NCBI RefSeq assembly: GCF_014905555.1
Contig: NZ_BNGS01000011.1
Span: 186,001 to 250,000, forward strand
Origin: Streptomyces sp. Y2F8-2
Lineage (GTDB): Bacteria; Actinomycetota; Actinomycetes; Streptomycetales; Streptomycetaceae
DNA: 64,000 bases
Direction of reading: 5' to 3'
Of this stretch, positions 17,085 to 24,399 are shown in pieces. How positions within the stretch are numbered: position 1 is the first letter of the stretch; every line of letters begins with the position of its first letter. Position numbers and translations under genes: made by a program. Under the pieces are notes generated by a model, which saw only the letters and a program-made list of their open reading frames with translations, was not told where the DNA came from and searched no databases.

Positions 17085-17153
17085 GCCTGACAAGAGGCTC
17101 CTCGAACTCGAGGAGAAGGGCCAAGTCCCCGCTGCCCCTCTCCTCGGACCCTC

Positions 17154-17192
17154 CCGCCGCCCGGCTCGGCCACTGCCCGAGCCGGGCGGCGG
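17154..17192. terminator. Bidirectional hairpin between glcP and the LLM gene
   Basis: A perfect 16-bp stem, CCGCCGCCCGGCTCGG (17154-17169) with CCGAGCCGGGCGGCGG (17177-17192), and a 7-base loop. It lies between two convergent stop codons. Confidence 0.85.
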
Positions 17193-17220
17193 TGTTCTGC
17201 CGGTCCCCTGTGCACGAGGC

Positions 17221-18198
17221 TCAGCTCTCCAGCCCGGGGAGCACCCTCTCGCAGAACAGATGCAGGCTGCGCCAGCCCTCGTCCACCGGCATCCCGCCGG
17301 CCAGCGGATGCAGGACGTGGCTGTCCAGGTCCAGGCCCAGGCACTCCTCGGGCGTCACGATCCGGTACACGCCCTCCGCCCGCAGCTCCTCCACCGTCGT
17401 GGCCGCCGACCTGACCGCCGAGCGGACGCCACGGCCGCCGGACTGCCAGGACGCGTACGTCCGCGCCTCGTGCAGGAAGTGCTGCCCGTACTCGGCCCAT
17501 GCCCGGTCCGGATCCTCCGCGAGGTGCAGCAGCGGCGTCCTCTCCGCGGGCATCATCGTCCAGCCCTCCCTGCCGTACTCCGCCAGCCGCTCCTTGTAGT
17601 AGGCCTCCAGCTCCGGCAGGTGCGCGCTCGGGAAGAACGGCAGGCCCAGCCGGGCGGCGCGGCGGGCCGCCGCCTTCGAGGAGCCGCCGACCAGCAACAG
17701 GGGGTGCGGCTGCGTGTACGGGCGCGGGGTGACCCGCACGGTACGGCCCCGGTAGGCGAACTCCTCACCGGTCCACGCCCTCAGCACCGTCTCCAGCAGC
17801 TCGTCCTGGAGGCTTCCGCGGCGCTCGAAGTCGACACCGAAGGAGGCGTACTCCTCGGGCCGGTACCCGATCCCGGCGACGGTCACCAGCCGGCCGCCGC
17901 TGATCAGGTCGAGCACGGCGATGTCCTCGGCCAGCCGCAGCGGGTCGTGCAGCGGCCCGATCACCGCCGAGACGGTGACCGTGAGCCGTCGGGTCGCCCC
18001 GAGCACGGCACCGGCGAAGACGAAGGGCGACGGCAGCCAGTTGTTCGCCGCCCCGTGGTGCTCCTCCGTCTGCACGGTGGTGACCCCCCGGTCGTCGGCG
18101 TACGCGGCCATCTCCACCGCGGCCCGGTAGCGGGCGCGGAGTGAGGCGGGGGTCGCACCGGGCTCGACGAGGTTGAACCGTACGACCGATACGGCCAT
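17221..18198 (-). CDS. LLM-class flavin-dependent oxidoreductase
   Basis: A 325-residue member of the bacterial luciferase-like (F420 or FMN-dependent) superfamily. The TIM-barrel pattern is seen in VQTEEHHGAANNWLPSPF near residues 42-59, the catalytic-region histidines EEHH, the VSAVIGPLHDPLRLAEDIAVLD stretch with the conserved nonprolyl cis peptide segment (split about 75-97), GRLVTVAGIGYRPEEY (about 103-118) and LLVGGSSKAAARRAARLGLPFF. Whether the cofactor is FMN or F420 and what the substrate is cannot be told. The ATG at 18198 has AAGGGGGCC upstream. It is divergent from ftsY with 136 bp between starts. Confidence 0.87.
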   Translation of the reverse strand: MAVSVVRFNLVEPGATPASLRARYRAAVEMAAYADDRGVTTVQTEEHHGAANNWLPSPFVFAGAVLGATRRLTVTVSAVIGPLHDPLRLAEDIAVLDLISGGRLVTVAGIGYRPEEYASFGVDFERRGSLQDELLETVLRAWTGEEFAYRGRTVRVTPRPYTQPHPLLLVGGSSKAAARRAARLGLPFFPSAHLPELEAYYKERLAEYGREGWTMMPAERTPLLHLAEDPDRAWAEYGQHFLHEARTYASWQSGGRGVRSAVRSAATTVEELRAEGVYRIVTPEECLGLDLDSHVLHPLAGGMPVDEGWRSLHLFCERVLPGLES

Positions 18199-18334
18199 GA
18201 CAAGGCCCCCTTCACCTTCGCCGGGCGGGTGTGCGGGGAGGAGAGTAACTGACGGGTCGTCAGACAACCAGGGTGTGCAGCCCCGGAGCCGCCGCCGAAC
18301 GGGGCGGTGCCCGGTCGCGCATACTGGACGCGTT

Positions 18335-19537
18335 ATGGAAACCGTCATCCTTGCTGTAGTCATCGCCGTGGTCGTGCTCGGCGCGCTCGGCGGGCTCATC
18401 GTCGGCAGCCGGCGCCGGAAGCCGCTGCCCCCGCCGCCCCCGACGACGCCCGACCTCACCGCCCCTCCGGCCGAGCCGCACGTCGGCGACGAGGCCGAGA
18501 CGCCGCGCGACGAGGAACGCCGGACGATAGAGGAGGTGGATCTTCCGGGCGGTGGGGCTCCCGTCGCCGTCGAGGAGCCGCCCGTCGTCGAGGCGCCCCC
18601 GATCGAGATCCCCGAGCCCACCGCCGGCCGTCTGGTCCGCCTGCGCGCCCGTCTGTCCCGTTCGCAGAACGCGCTCGGCAAGGGGCTCCTCACCCTCCTG
18701 TCCCGGGAACACCTCGACGACGAGACCTGGGAGGAGATCGAGGACACGCTGCTCACCGCCGACGTCGGCGTGCAGCCCACCCAGGAGCTGGTCGAGCGGC
18801 TGCGCGAGCGTGTGAAGGTGCTCGGCACCCGCACGCCCCAGGAGCTGCGCAGTCTGCTGCGCGAGGAGCTGCTCACGCTGGTCGGCACCGACATGGACCG
18901 CACGGTCCGCACCGAGCCGGAGTCCAGCAAGCCCGGCATCGTGATGGTCGTGGGCGTCAACGGCACCGGCAAGACCACCACCACCGGCAAGCTGGCCCGG
19001 GTCCTGGTGGCCGACGGCCGCACCGTCGTCCTCGGCGCCGCCGACACCTTCCGTGCCGCCGCCGCCGACCAGCTGCAGACCTGGGGCGAGCGGGTCGGCG
19101 CCTACACCGTGCGCGGGCCGGAGGGCGGCGACCCGGCCTCCGTGGCCTTCGACGCGGTGAAGGAGGGCAAGGAGATGGGCTACGACGTCGTGCTCATCGA
19201 CACCGCCGGCCGCCTGCACACCAAGACCGGCCTCATGGACGAGCTCGGCAAGGTCAAGCGCGTCGTGGAGAAGCACGCCCCGCTCGACGAGGTGCTGCTC
19301 GTCCTGGACGCCACGACCGGGCAGAACGGTCTCGTCCAGGCCCGTGTCTTCGCCGAGGTCGTGGACATCACCGGCATCGTGCTGACCAAGCTCGACGGCA
19401 CGGCCAAGGGCGGCATCGTGGTGGCGGTCCAGCGGGAGCTGGGCGTACCGGTGAAGCTGGTCGGCCTCGGCGAGGGTGCCGACGACCTGGCGCCGTTCGA
19501 GCCGGAAGCGTTCGTGGATGCGCTTATCGGGGACTGA
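18335..19537 (+). CDS. ftsY: Signal recognition particle receptor FtsY
   Basis: FtsY docks SRP-ribosome complexes at the membrane and, with Ffh, hydrolyses GTP to hand over the nascent chain to SecYEG. The 400-residue product has an N-terminal hydrophobic segment (residues 3-24), so it is directly membrane-anchored as in other actinobacteria. A Pro/Glu-rich linker (30-100) follows, then the N domain (about 105-190) and G domain with GVNGTGKTTTTGKLA near 207, the DTFRAAAADQL insertion-box element, DTAGRLHTK, and the TKLDGTAKGG motif. No Shine-Dalgarno precedes ATG 18335, but a CATACT hexamer lies ten bases before it. Its partner ffh is encoded 7.4 kb downstream. Confidence 0.96.
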   Translation: METVILAVVIAVVVLGALGGLIVGSRRRKPLPPPPPTTPDLTAPPAEPHVGDEAETPRDEERRTIEEVDLPGGGAPVAVEEPPVVEAPPIEIPEPTAGRLVRLRARLSRSQNALGKGLLTLLSREHLDDETWEEIEDTLLTADVGVQPTQELVERLRERVKVLGTRTPQELRSLLREELLTLVGTDMDRTVRTEPESSKPGIVMVVGVNGTGKTTTTGKLARVLVADGRTVVLGAADTFRAAAADQLQTWGERVGAYTVRGPEGGDPASVAFDAVKEGKEMGYDVVLIDTAGRLHTKTGLMDELGKVKRVVEKHAPLDEVLLVLDATTGQNGLVQARVFAEVVDITGIVLTKLDGTAKGGIVVAVQRELGVPVKLVGLGEGADDLAPFEPEAFVDALIGD

Positions 19538-19575
19538 GCACGCCGACGCACGCGGTGCGTGCGTGACCGTAGGAA

Positions 19576-19618
19576 GGAAGGGCCCCGTTCCATGGTGCAG
19601 CTGGAACGGGGCCCTTCC
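19576..19618. terminator. Bidirectional terminator after ftsY
   Basis: A perfect 17-bp stem, GGAAGGGCCCCGTTCCA (19576-19592) with TGGAACGGGGCCCTTCC (19602-19618), and a 9-base loop, lies between convergent stops. Confidence 0.88.
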
Positions 19619-19653
19619 GCATCGGGGGAGCCGGCCTTCTCGAACCGGCCGGC

Positions 19654-20316
19654 CTACACGGGTGAGCGATGCGCCACATACGCCAGCGTGCCGATCAGCA
19701 GGCGCGCCGCCGGGGGGCTCGTCGCGGAGTCCAGGGCGGGGGAGCGGAGCCAGCGGACCGGGCCGAGGCCGCCGCGGTCGGAGGGCGGGGCCGTGATGTA
19801 CGCGCCGGGGCCCAGGGCGTGCAGGTCGAGGGCGGTGTCGTCCCACGCCATCCGGTACAGCAGGTCCGGCAGCTCCGCGGCTGACCCGGGGGCGACGAAG
19901 AAGTGCGCGCGACCCTCCGGCGTCGCCGCCACCGGGCCGAGCGGCAGGCCCATGCGCTCCAGCCTGACCAGGGCGCGCCGCCCGGCCGACTCGGCGACCT
20001 CGATCACGTCGAACGCCCGGCCCACCGGCAGCATCACCGCGGCGCCCGGCACCTCGGCCCAGGTCTCGGTCACCTCTCCGAGCGTCGCGCCGGCGCCCAC
20101 GACGGGCGCGAAGTCCAGCGGGTGCGCGCCGGGCGCGCCGCAGTCCGCTTTGCCGCAGGAGCACTGCCCGGCGACCGCCCGTGCGCCGGGCACCACGTCC
20201 CAGCCCCACAGTCCCGTGTACTCGGCCACGGCCGTGCACTCCGACGAGCGGCCCCGGCGCCGAGCACCGGAGCGGATGTCGCGGATGCCCCGCGTGCCGC
20301 CGATCGTGAAGCCCAT
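19654..20316 (-). CDS. Small PrimPol-type (bifunctional DNA primase/polymerase N-terminal domain) protein
   Basis: The 220-residue product resembles the Prim-Pol domain family named for the N-terminal domain of archaeal plasmid primases (PF09250 type). Visible features are the N-terminal strand pattern YTGLWGWDVVPGARAV, a Cys-rich loop CSCGKADCGAPGAHPLD (about residues 52-68), VMLPVGRAFDVIEVAE (about 93-108), and GPGAYITAPPS near 185. I cannot identify the full catalytic acidic triad with confidence, so activity is uncertain. No helicase domain is attached and no plasmid genes are nearby. The conserved neighbourhood with nsdA suggests a chromosomal, possibly regulatory or repair, role. It starts at ATG 20316 and is divergent from nsdA. 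Confidence 0.72.
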   Translation of the reverse strand: MGFTIGGTRGIRDIRSGARRRGRSSECTAVAEYTGLWGWDVVPGARAVAGQCSCGKADCGAPGAHPLDFAPVVGAGATLGEVTETWAEVPGAAVMLPVGRAFDVIEVAESAGRRALVRLERMGLPLGPVAATPEGRAHFFVAPGSAAELPDLLYRMAWDDTALDLHALGPGAYITAPPSDRGGLGPVRWLRSPALDSATSPPAARLLIGTLAYVAHRSPV

Positions 20317-20764
20317 GCCCCCTCCAACGGGTCCAGCGCGCCGGTGGTTACGCCATGAAAGCGGAATGTGACTCTGAGTTCCGGCCCGTCGGTCGTCTCT
20401 GCGGGGCTCCGGGCAGCGCCCGGTTGCATCCCGGGGTGGTGCGCGGTCCGTGCGCGCCGGTGAGTGCACGCCTCCACCCGATTCCGGCTGTCATGTGTCA
20501 AGTGAATCGTGCGGAGCCTGCCCTTGGTTCATTCGAAGGGGTGGCGAATGGTGGCGTTTCTGTGTACGCCATGGCTGGACGGGTGATCGTAGGACTACTT
20601 TGAGTGCACGGTTCCTGGGGACTCATGCACTCGTGGGTATGCCGGAGGCAAGTCGGTTCCCGTCCGAGGGGTGAGAACCGCCGGACGCGGGACCGTGGGC
20701 ACCGGCATTCTGGTAGTGCTTGGCGCGCACAGCGACAAGTGGTCTGAGGGATGGGGGCGTTCCA
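20317..20764. other. Divergent intergenic region before nsdA
   Basis: 448 bp without a supportable gene; short frames here have poor third-position GC bias. It holds an inverted repeat, GAGTGCA (20602-20608) with TGCACTC (20626-20632), spaced 17 bp, in a locally AT-richer stretch (20580-20640) that probably includes the nsdA promoter. The PrimPol promoter should lie close to 20330-20370. Confidence 0.5.
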
Positions 20765-22243
20765 GTGGGCGGCAGTGACGGAAGCGCAACGAACGCTGAC
20801 AAGCGCCCCAATGAGCTGCTCGCCTCGTGGTTCGTGCGCAGCGGCTGGTCCAAGGGCGAGCTGGCGCGTCAAGTGAACCGCCGGGCGCGCCAGTTGGGCG
20901 CGAACCACATCTCCACGGACACCTCCCGGGTGCGCCGCTGGCTCGACGGGGAGAACCCGCGCGAGCCGATCCCGCGGATCCTGTCGGAGCTGTTCTCCGA
21001 GCGCTTCGGCTGTGTCGTCGCCGTCGAGGACCTCGGACTGCGCCCCGCCCACCAGTCACCCTCCGTGTCCGGGATCGACCTGCCCTGGACGGGCCCGCAG
21101 ACCGTGGCCATGATCAGCGAGTTCTCGCGCAGCGACCTGATGCTGGCGCGGCGCGGCTTCCTCGGAACCTCGCTGGCCCTGTCCGCGGGCCCGTCCCTCA
21201 TCGAGCCCGTGCAGCGCTGGCTGGTGCCGAGCCCCGCCTCCCCGCGCGAGGGCACCGCGCCCCCGCAGCCGTCCGGGCGCGCCCGCGGCCGGCTCTCCCA
21301 GCCCGAGCTGGACCTCCTCGAGACCACCACGGTGATGTTCCGCAAGTGGGACGCCCAGTGCGGCGGCGGACTGCGCCGCAAGGCGGTCGTCGGCCAGCTG
21401 CACGAGGTGACCGACCTGCTGCAGGAGCCGCAGCCCGAGGCCACCGCCAAGCGCCTGTTCAAGGTCGCCGCCGAGCTGGCCGAACTGGCCGGCTGGATGA
21501 GCTACGACGTCGGGCTGCAGCCCACCGCCCAGAAGTACTTCGTGCTCGCCCTGCACGCCGCCAAGGAGGCGGGCGACAAGCCGCTCGGCTCGTACATCCT
21601 CTCCAGCATGAGCCGCCAGATGATCCACCTGGGCCGGCCCGAGGACGCCCTGGAACTCATCCACCTCGCCCAGTACGGCAGCCGTGACTGCGCGAGCCCG
21701 CGCACCCAGGCGATGCTGTATGCGATGGAGGCCCGCGCCTACGCCAACATGGGACAGCCCGGCAGGTGCAAGCGTGCCGTCCGGATGGCCGAGGACACCT
21801 TCGCCGACGCCGAGGACTGGGACGAGCCGGACCCCGACTGGATCCGCTTCTTCTCCGAGGCCGAGCTGTACGCGGAGAACTCCCACTCCTTCCGTGACCT
21901 CGCCTATGTGGCGGGCCGCAGCCCCACCTACGCCTCCCTCGCCGAGCCCCTGATGCGGAATGCCGTCGACCGGTTCGCCGAGGACAGCGAGCATCAGCGG
22001 TCGTACGCGCTCAACCTGATCGGCATGGCCACCGTGCATCTTCTCCAGCGCGAACCCGAGCAGAGCGCGGTGCTCACCAAGCGGGCCCTGGAGGTCGCCA
22101 AAAAAGTGCGCTCGGAACGTGTCAACACTCGTATTCGAAAAACCGTCGACACGGCTGTACGCGATTTCGGTGATCTCACGGAGATCGTCGAACTCACCGA
22201 CCACCTCGCCACCCATCTGCCCGAGACCGCCGAAGCGGTCTGA
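20765..22243 (+). CDS. nsdA: NsdA, negative regulator of sporulation and antibiotic production
   Basis: The 492-residue product matches the Streptomyces regulator NsdA, whose loss in S. coelicolor increases actinorhodin and sporulation. The N-terminal region (about residues 10-85) holds a helix-turn-helix-like SGWSKGELARQVNRRARQ segment and TDTSRVRRWLDGENPR. A hydrophobic SLALSAGPSLIEP stretch lies near 140. The C-terminal half consists of TPR-like helical repeats, for example AQKYFVLALHAAKEAGDK and EDALELIHLAQYGSRD. I chose the GTG at 20765, which gives the NADKRPNELL N-terminus; an in-frame start at 20720 would be longer by 15. The protein is cytoplasmic; its direct target is not evident from sequence. 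Confidence 0.9.
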   Translation: MGGSDGSATNADKRPNELLASWFVRSGWSKGELARQVNRRARQLGANHISTDTSRVRRWLDGENPREPIPRILSELFSERFGCVVAVEDLGLRPAHQSPSVSGIDLPWTGPQTVAMISEFSRSDLMLARRGFLGTSLALSAGPSLIEPVQRWLVPSPASPREGTAPPQPSGRARGRLSQPELDLLETTTVMFRKWDAQCGGGLRRKAVVGQLHEVTDLLQEPQPEATAKRLFKVAAELAELAGWMSYDVGLQPTAQKYFVLALHAAKEAGDKPLGSYILSSMSRQMIHLGRPEDALELIHLAQYGSRDCASPRTQAMLYAMEARAYANMGQPGRCKRAVRMAEDTFADAEDWDEPDPDWIRFFSEAELYAENSHSFRDLAYVAGRSPTYASLAEPLMRNAVDRFAEDSEHQRSYALNLIGMATVHLLQREPEQSAVLTKRALEVAKKVRSERVNTRIRKTVDTAVRDFGDLTEIVELTDHLATHLPETAEAV

Positions 22244-22698
22244 ATCCTCCCCGAGCCCCAGGCTCCCAGGGCCAGAAGGCCCCTGGGACTCCGGCCGCGG
22301 CCGCCATCCCGAACCGCCCGACTCGGCTCCCCCCATGCCAGGTCATCGGATGGCCGCCGCGGCCGGACACCTTTTTGCGCCTAAGCCGGCGCCGCTCTCG
22401 CGGACGTGGTTGCTCGCCGTGGGGGTTGCTCAATTGATGGTTGCTGTGTGATTCGGCCGATGGCCGTGCTGCCCACCATCTGAAGGTTGCGCCACGATAA
22501 CGATCAGCGTGACCGGCATCCGGCAGTTCATCAACGCGTAACACGCCGGGCGCCTTCGTCACTGCGGTGAAACATCGAGGGGCTTCGACCGAAACGGCGC
22601 TGCGTCAATCTCGTGGCCCATAACCCCCACGCCCTCATGACCGGACCGCTCTCCGGCTTCGCCCGCACGGGGCCGTACCAACCGACGAGGAGACGCCG
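22244..22698. other. Intergenic region before amtB
   Basis: 455 bp without a gene between nsdA and amtB. The left 150 bp is GC-rich spacer with no clear terminator. The right half carries the GlnR box at 22558-22573 and presumably the nitrogen-controlled promoter of the amtB-glnK-glnD operon. A relatively AT-rich stretch at 22430-22540 lies upstream of the box. Confidence 0.6.
22558..22573 (+). promoter_or_regulatory. GlnR-binding box upstream of amtB
   Basis: GTCAC, six bases, GAAAC matches exactly the Streptomyces GlnR half-box consensus gTnAC-n6-GaAAc. A further GTAAC at 22538-22542 lies 20 bp upstream, near the usual position of a second a-site, but its partner b-site is degenerate. GlnR activates amtB-glnK-glnD under nitrogen limitation in S. 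coelicolor, so the assignment fits both motif and context. Confidence 0.8.
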
Positions 22699-24039
22699 AT
22701 GGCACCAGCCGCCATCACGCTTGCGGCGGACGCACCCAAGCTGTCGTCCGCCAACACAGGTTTCATGCTCATCGCTTCAGCCCTGGTGCTGATCATGACC
22801 CCGGGCCTGGCCTTCTTCTACGGAGGCATGGTCCGCGTCAAGAGCACCCTCAACATGCTGATGATGAGCTTCATCAGCATGGGCATCATCACCATTCTGT
22901 GGGTGCTCTACGGCTTCTCCCTTGCCTTCGGCACGAACAACAGTTTCATCGGCTGGGACTCCGACTGGTTCGGCCTCCACAAGATCGGCCTGACCGAGCT
23001 CTGGCCCGGCTACACGATCCCGATCTTCGTGTTCATGGTCTTCCAGATGATGTTCGCGATCATCACGCCGGCCCTGATAAGCGGCGCCCTCGCGGACCGC
23101 GTGAAGTTCTCGGCCTGGTCGCTGTTCATCGCGCTGTGGCTCACGATCGTCTACGTCCCGGTCGCCCACTGGGTCTGGGGCTCCGACGGCTGGGCCTTCA
23201 AGCTCGGTGTGATCGACTTCGCCGGTGGCACCGCGGTCCACATCAACGCCGGTGCGGCGGCGCTCGGCGTGATCCTCGTCATCGGCAAGCGCGTCGGCTT
23301 CAAGAGGGACCCGATGCGTCCGCACAGCCTTCCGCTGGTCATGCTCGGCGCGGGTCTGCTGTGGTTCGGCTGGTTCGGCTTCAACGCGGGCTCCTGGCTC
23401 GGCAACGACGACGGCGTCGGCGCGCTGATGTTCGTCAACACGCAGGTCGCGACGGCCGCCGCCATGCTGGCCTGGCTCGCCTACGAGAAGATCCGCCACG
23501 GCGCGTTCACCACGCTGGGAGCCGCCTCCGGCGCGGTCGCCGGTCTGGTCGCGATCACCCCGTCCGGCGGTGCGGTCTCCCCGCTCGGCGCGATCGCCGT
23601 CGGCGCCATCGCCGGTGTCGCCTGCGCCGCGGCCGTGGGCCTGAAGTTCAAGTTCGGCTACGACGACTCCCTCGACGTCGTCGGCGTCCACATGGTCGGC
23701 GGCATCATCGGCTCCCTGCTGATCGGCTTCTTCGCCACCGGCAAGGGCCAGTCCACCGCCACGGGCGTCTTCTACGGGGACCACAGCTTCACCCAGCTGT
23801 GGAAGCAGTGCGCCGGTGTCGGCGCGGTGCTCGCCTACTCCCTGGTCGTCTCCGCGGTCCTCGCCTTCCTCCTCGACAAGACCATCGGCATGCGGGTCAC
23901 CGAGGACGAGGAGGTCTCGGGCATCGACCAGGCCGAGCACGCCGAGACCGCATACGACTTCAGCGGCGCGGGTGGCGGTGTCGCCGGGACCGTCGCCTCG
24001 GCCCTGGCCGCCACGGAGACCAGGAAGGTGGACGCATGA
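22699..24039 (+). CDS. amtB: Ammonium transporter AmtB
   Basis: AmtB is a trimeric channel for ammonium/ammonia in the cytoplasmic membrane. The 446-residue product has eleven predicted helices, starting at about residue 18 (no cleaved signal is obvious). Conserved family elements are TPGLAFFYGGMVR, the aromatic gate region, DFAGGTAVHINAG with the first pore histidine, and VVGVHMVGG with the second pore histidine. The cytoplasmic tail EDEEVSGIDQAEHAETAY is the region that contacts PII proteins. ATG 22699 follows GAGGAGACGCC. Its stop overlaps the glnK start (ATGA), so the two are translationally coupled. Confidence 0.96.
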   Translation: MAPAAITLAADAPKLSSANTGFMLIASALVLIMTPGLAFFYGGMVRVKSTLNMLMMSFISMGIITILWVLYGFSLAFGTNNSFIGWDSDWFGLHKIGLTELWPGYTIPIFVFMVFQMMFAIITPALISGALADRVKFSAWSLFIALWLTIVYVPVAHWVWGSDGWAFKLGVIDFAGGTAVHINAGAAALGVILVIGKRVGFKRDPMRPHSLPLVMLGAGLLWFGWFGFNAGSWLGNDDGVGALMFVNTQVATAAAMLAWLAYEKIRHGAFTTLGAASGAVAGLVAITPSGGAVSPLGAIAVGAIAGVACAAAVGLKFKFGYDDSLDVVGVHMVGGIIGSLLIGFFATGKGQSTATGVFYGDHSFTQLWKQCAGVGAVLAYSLVVSAVLAFLLDKTIGMRVTEDEEVSGIDQAEHAETAYDFSGAGGGVAGTVASALAATETRKVDA

Positions 24040-24374
24040 GGCTCATCACCGCCGTCGTCAAGCCGCACCGGCTCGACGAGATCAAGGAGGCCCTCCAGGC
24101 CTTCGGGGTCCACGGACTGACGGTCACGGAAGCGAGCGGCTACGGTCGGCAGCGGGGACACACCGAGGTCTACCGCGGCGCCGAGTACACGGTCGACCTG
24201 GTACCCAAGATCCGTATCGAGGTGCTGGCCGAGGACGACGACGCCGAACAGCTCATCGAGGTCATCGTCAAGGCGGCCCGCACCGGCAAGATCGGTGACG
24301 GCAAGGTCTGGTCCATCCCGGTCGAGACGGCCGTACGGGTCCGGACCGGCGAGCGCGGACCCGACGCGCTCTAG
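24036..24374 (+). CDS. glnK: Nitrogen regulatory protein PII
   Basis: PII trimers bind ATP/ADP and 2-oxoglutarate and block AmtB when nitrogen is ample. The 112-residue product has the standard length and start MRLITAVVKPHRLDEIKEAL. The T-loop GRQRGHTEVYRGAEYTVD contains Tyr51, which in actinobacteria is adenylylated by GlnD rather than uridylylated as in enterics. The B-loop TGKIGDGKVW (about 83-92) binds nucleotide. The start overlaps the amtB stop by 4 bp. glnD follows 25 bp downstream, forming the classical amtB-glnK-glnD operon. Confidence 0.97.
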   Translation: MRLITAVVKPHRLDEIKEALQAFGVHGLTVTEASGYGRQRGHTEVYRGAEYTVDLVPKIRIEVLAEDDDAEQLIEVIVKAARTGKIGDGKVWSIPVETAVRVRTGERGPDAL

Positions 24375-24399
24375 ACACGCACGGAACAGGAGTCGCTGG

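Noticed and set aside
20355..20674. Short frames between the PrimPol gene and nsdA
   Set aside because: Third-position GC is no higher than in other positions, there is no ribosome binding site, and the stretch includes probable promoter sequence.
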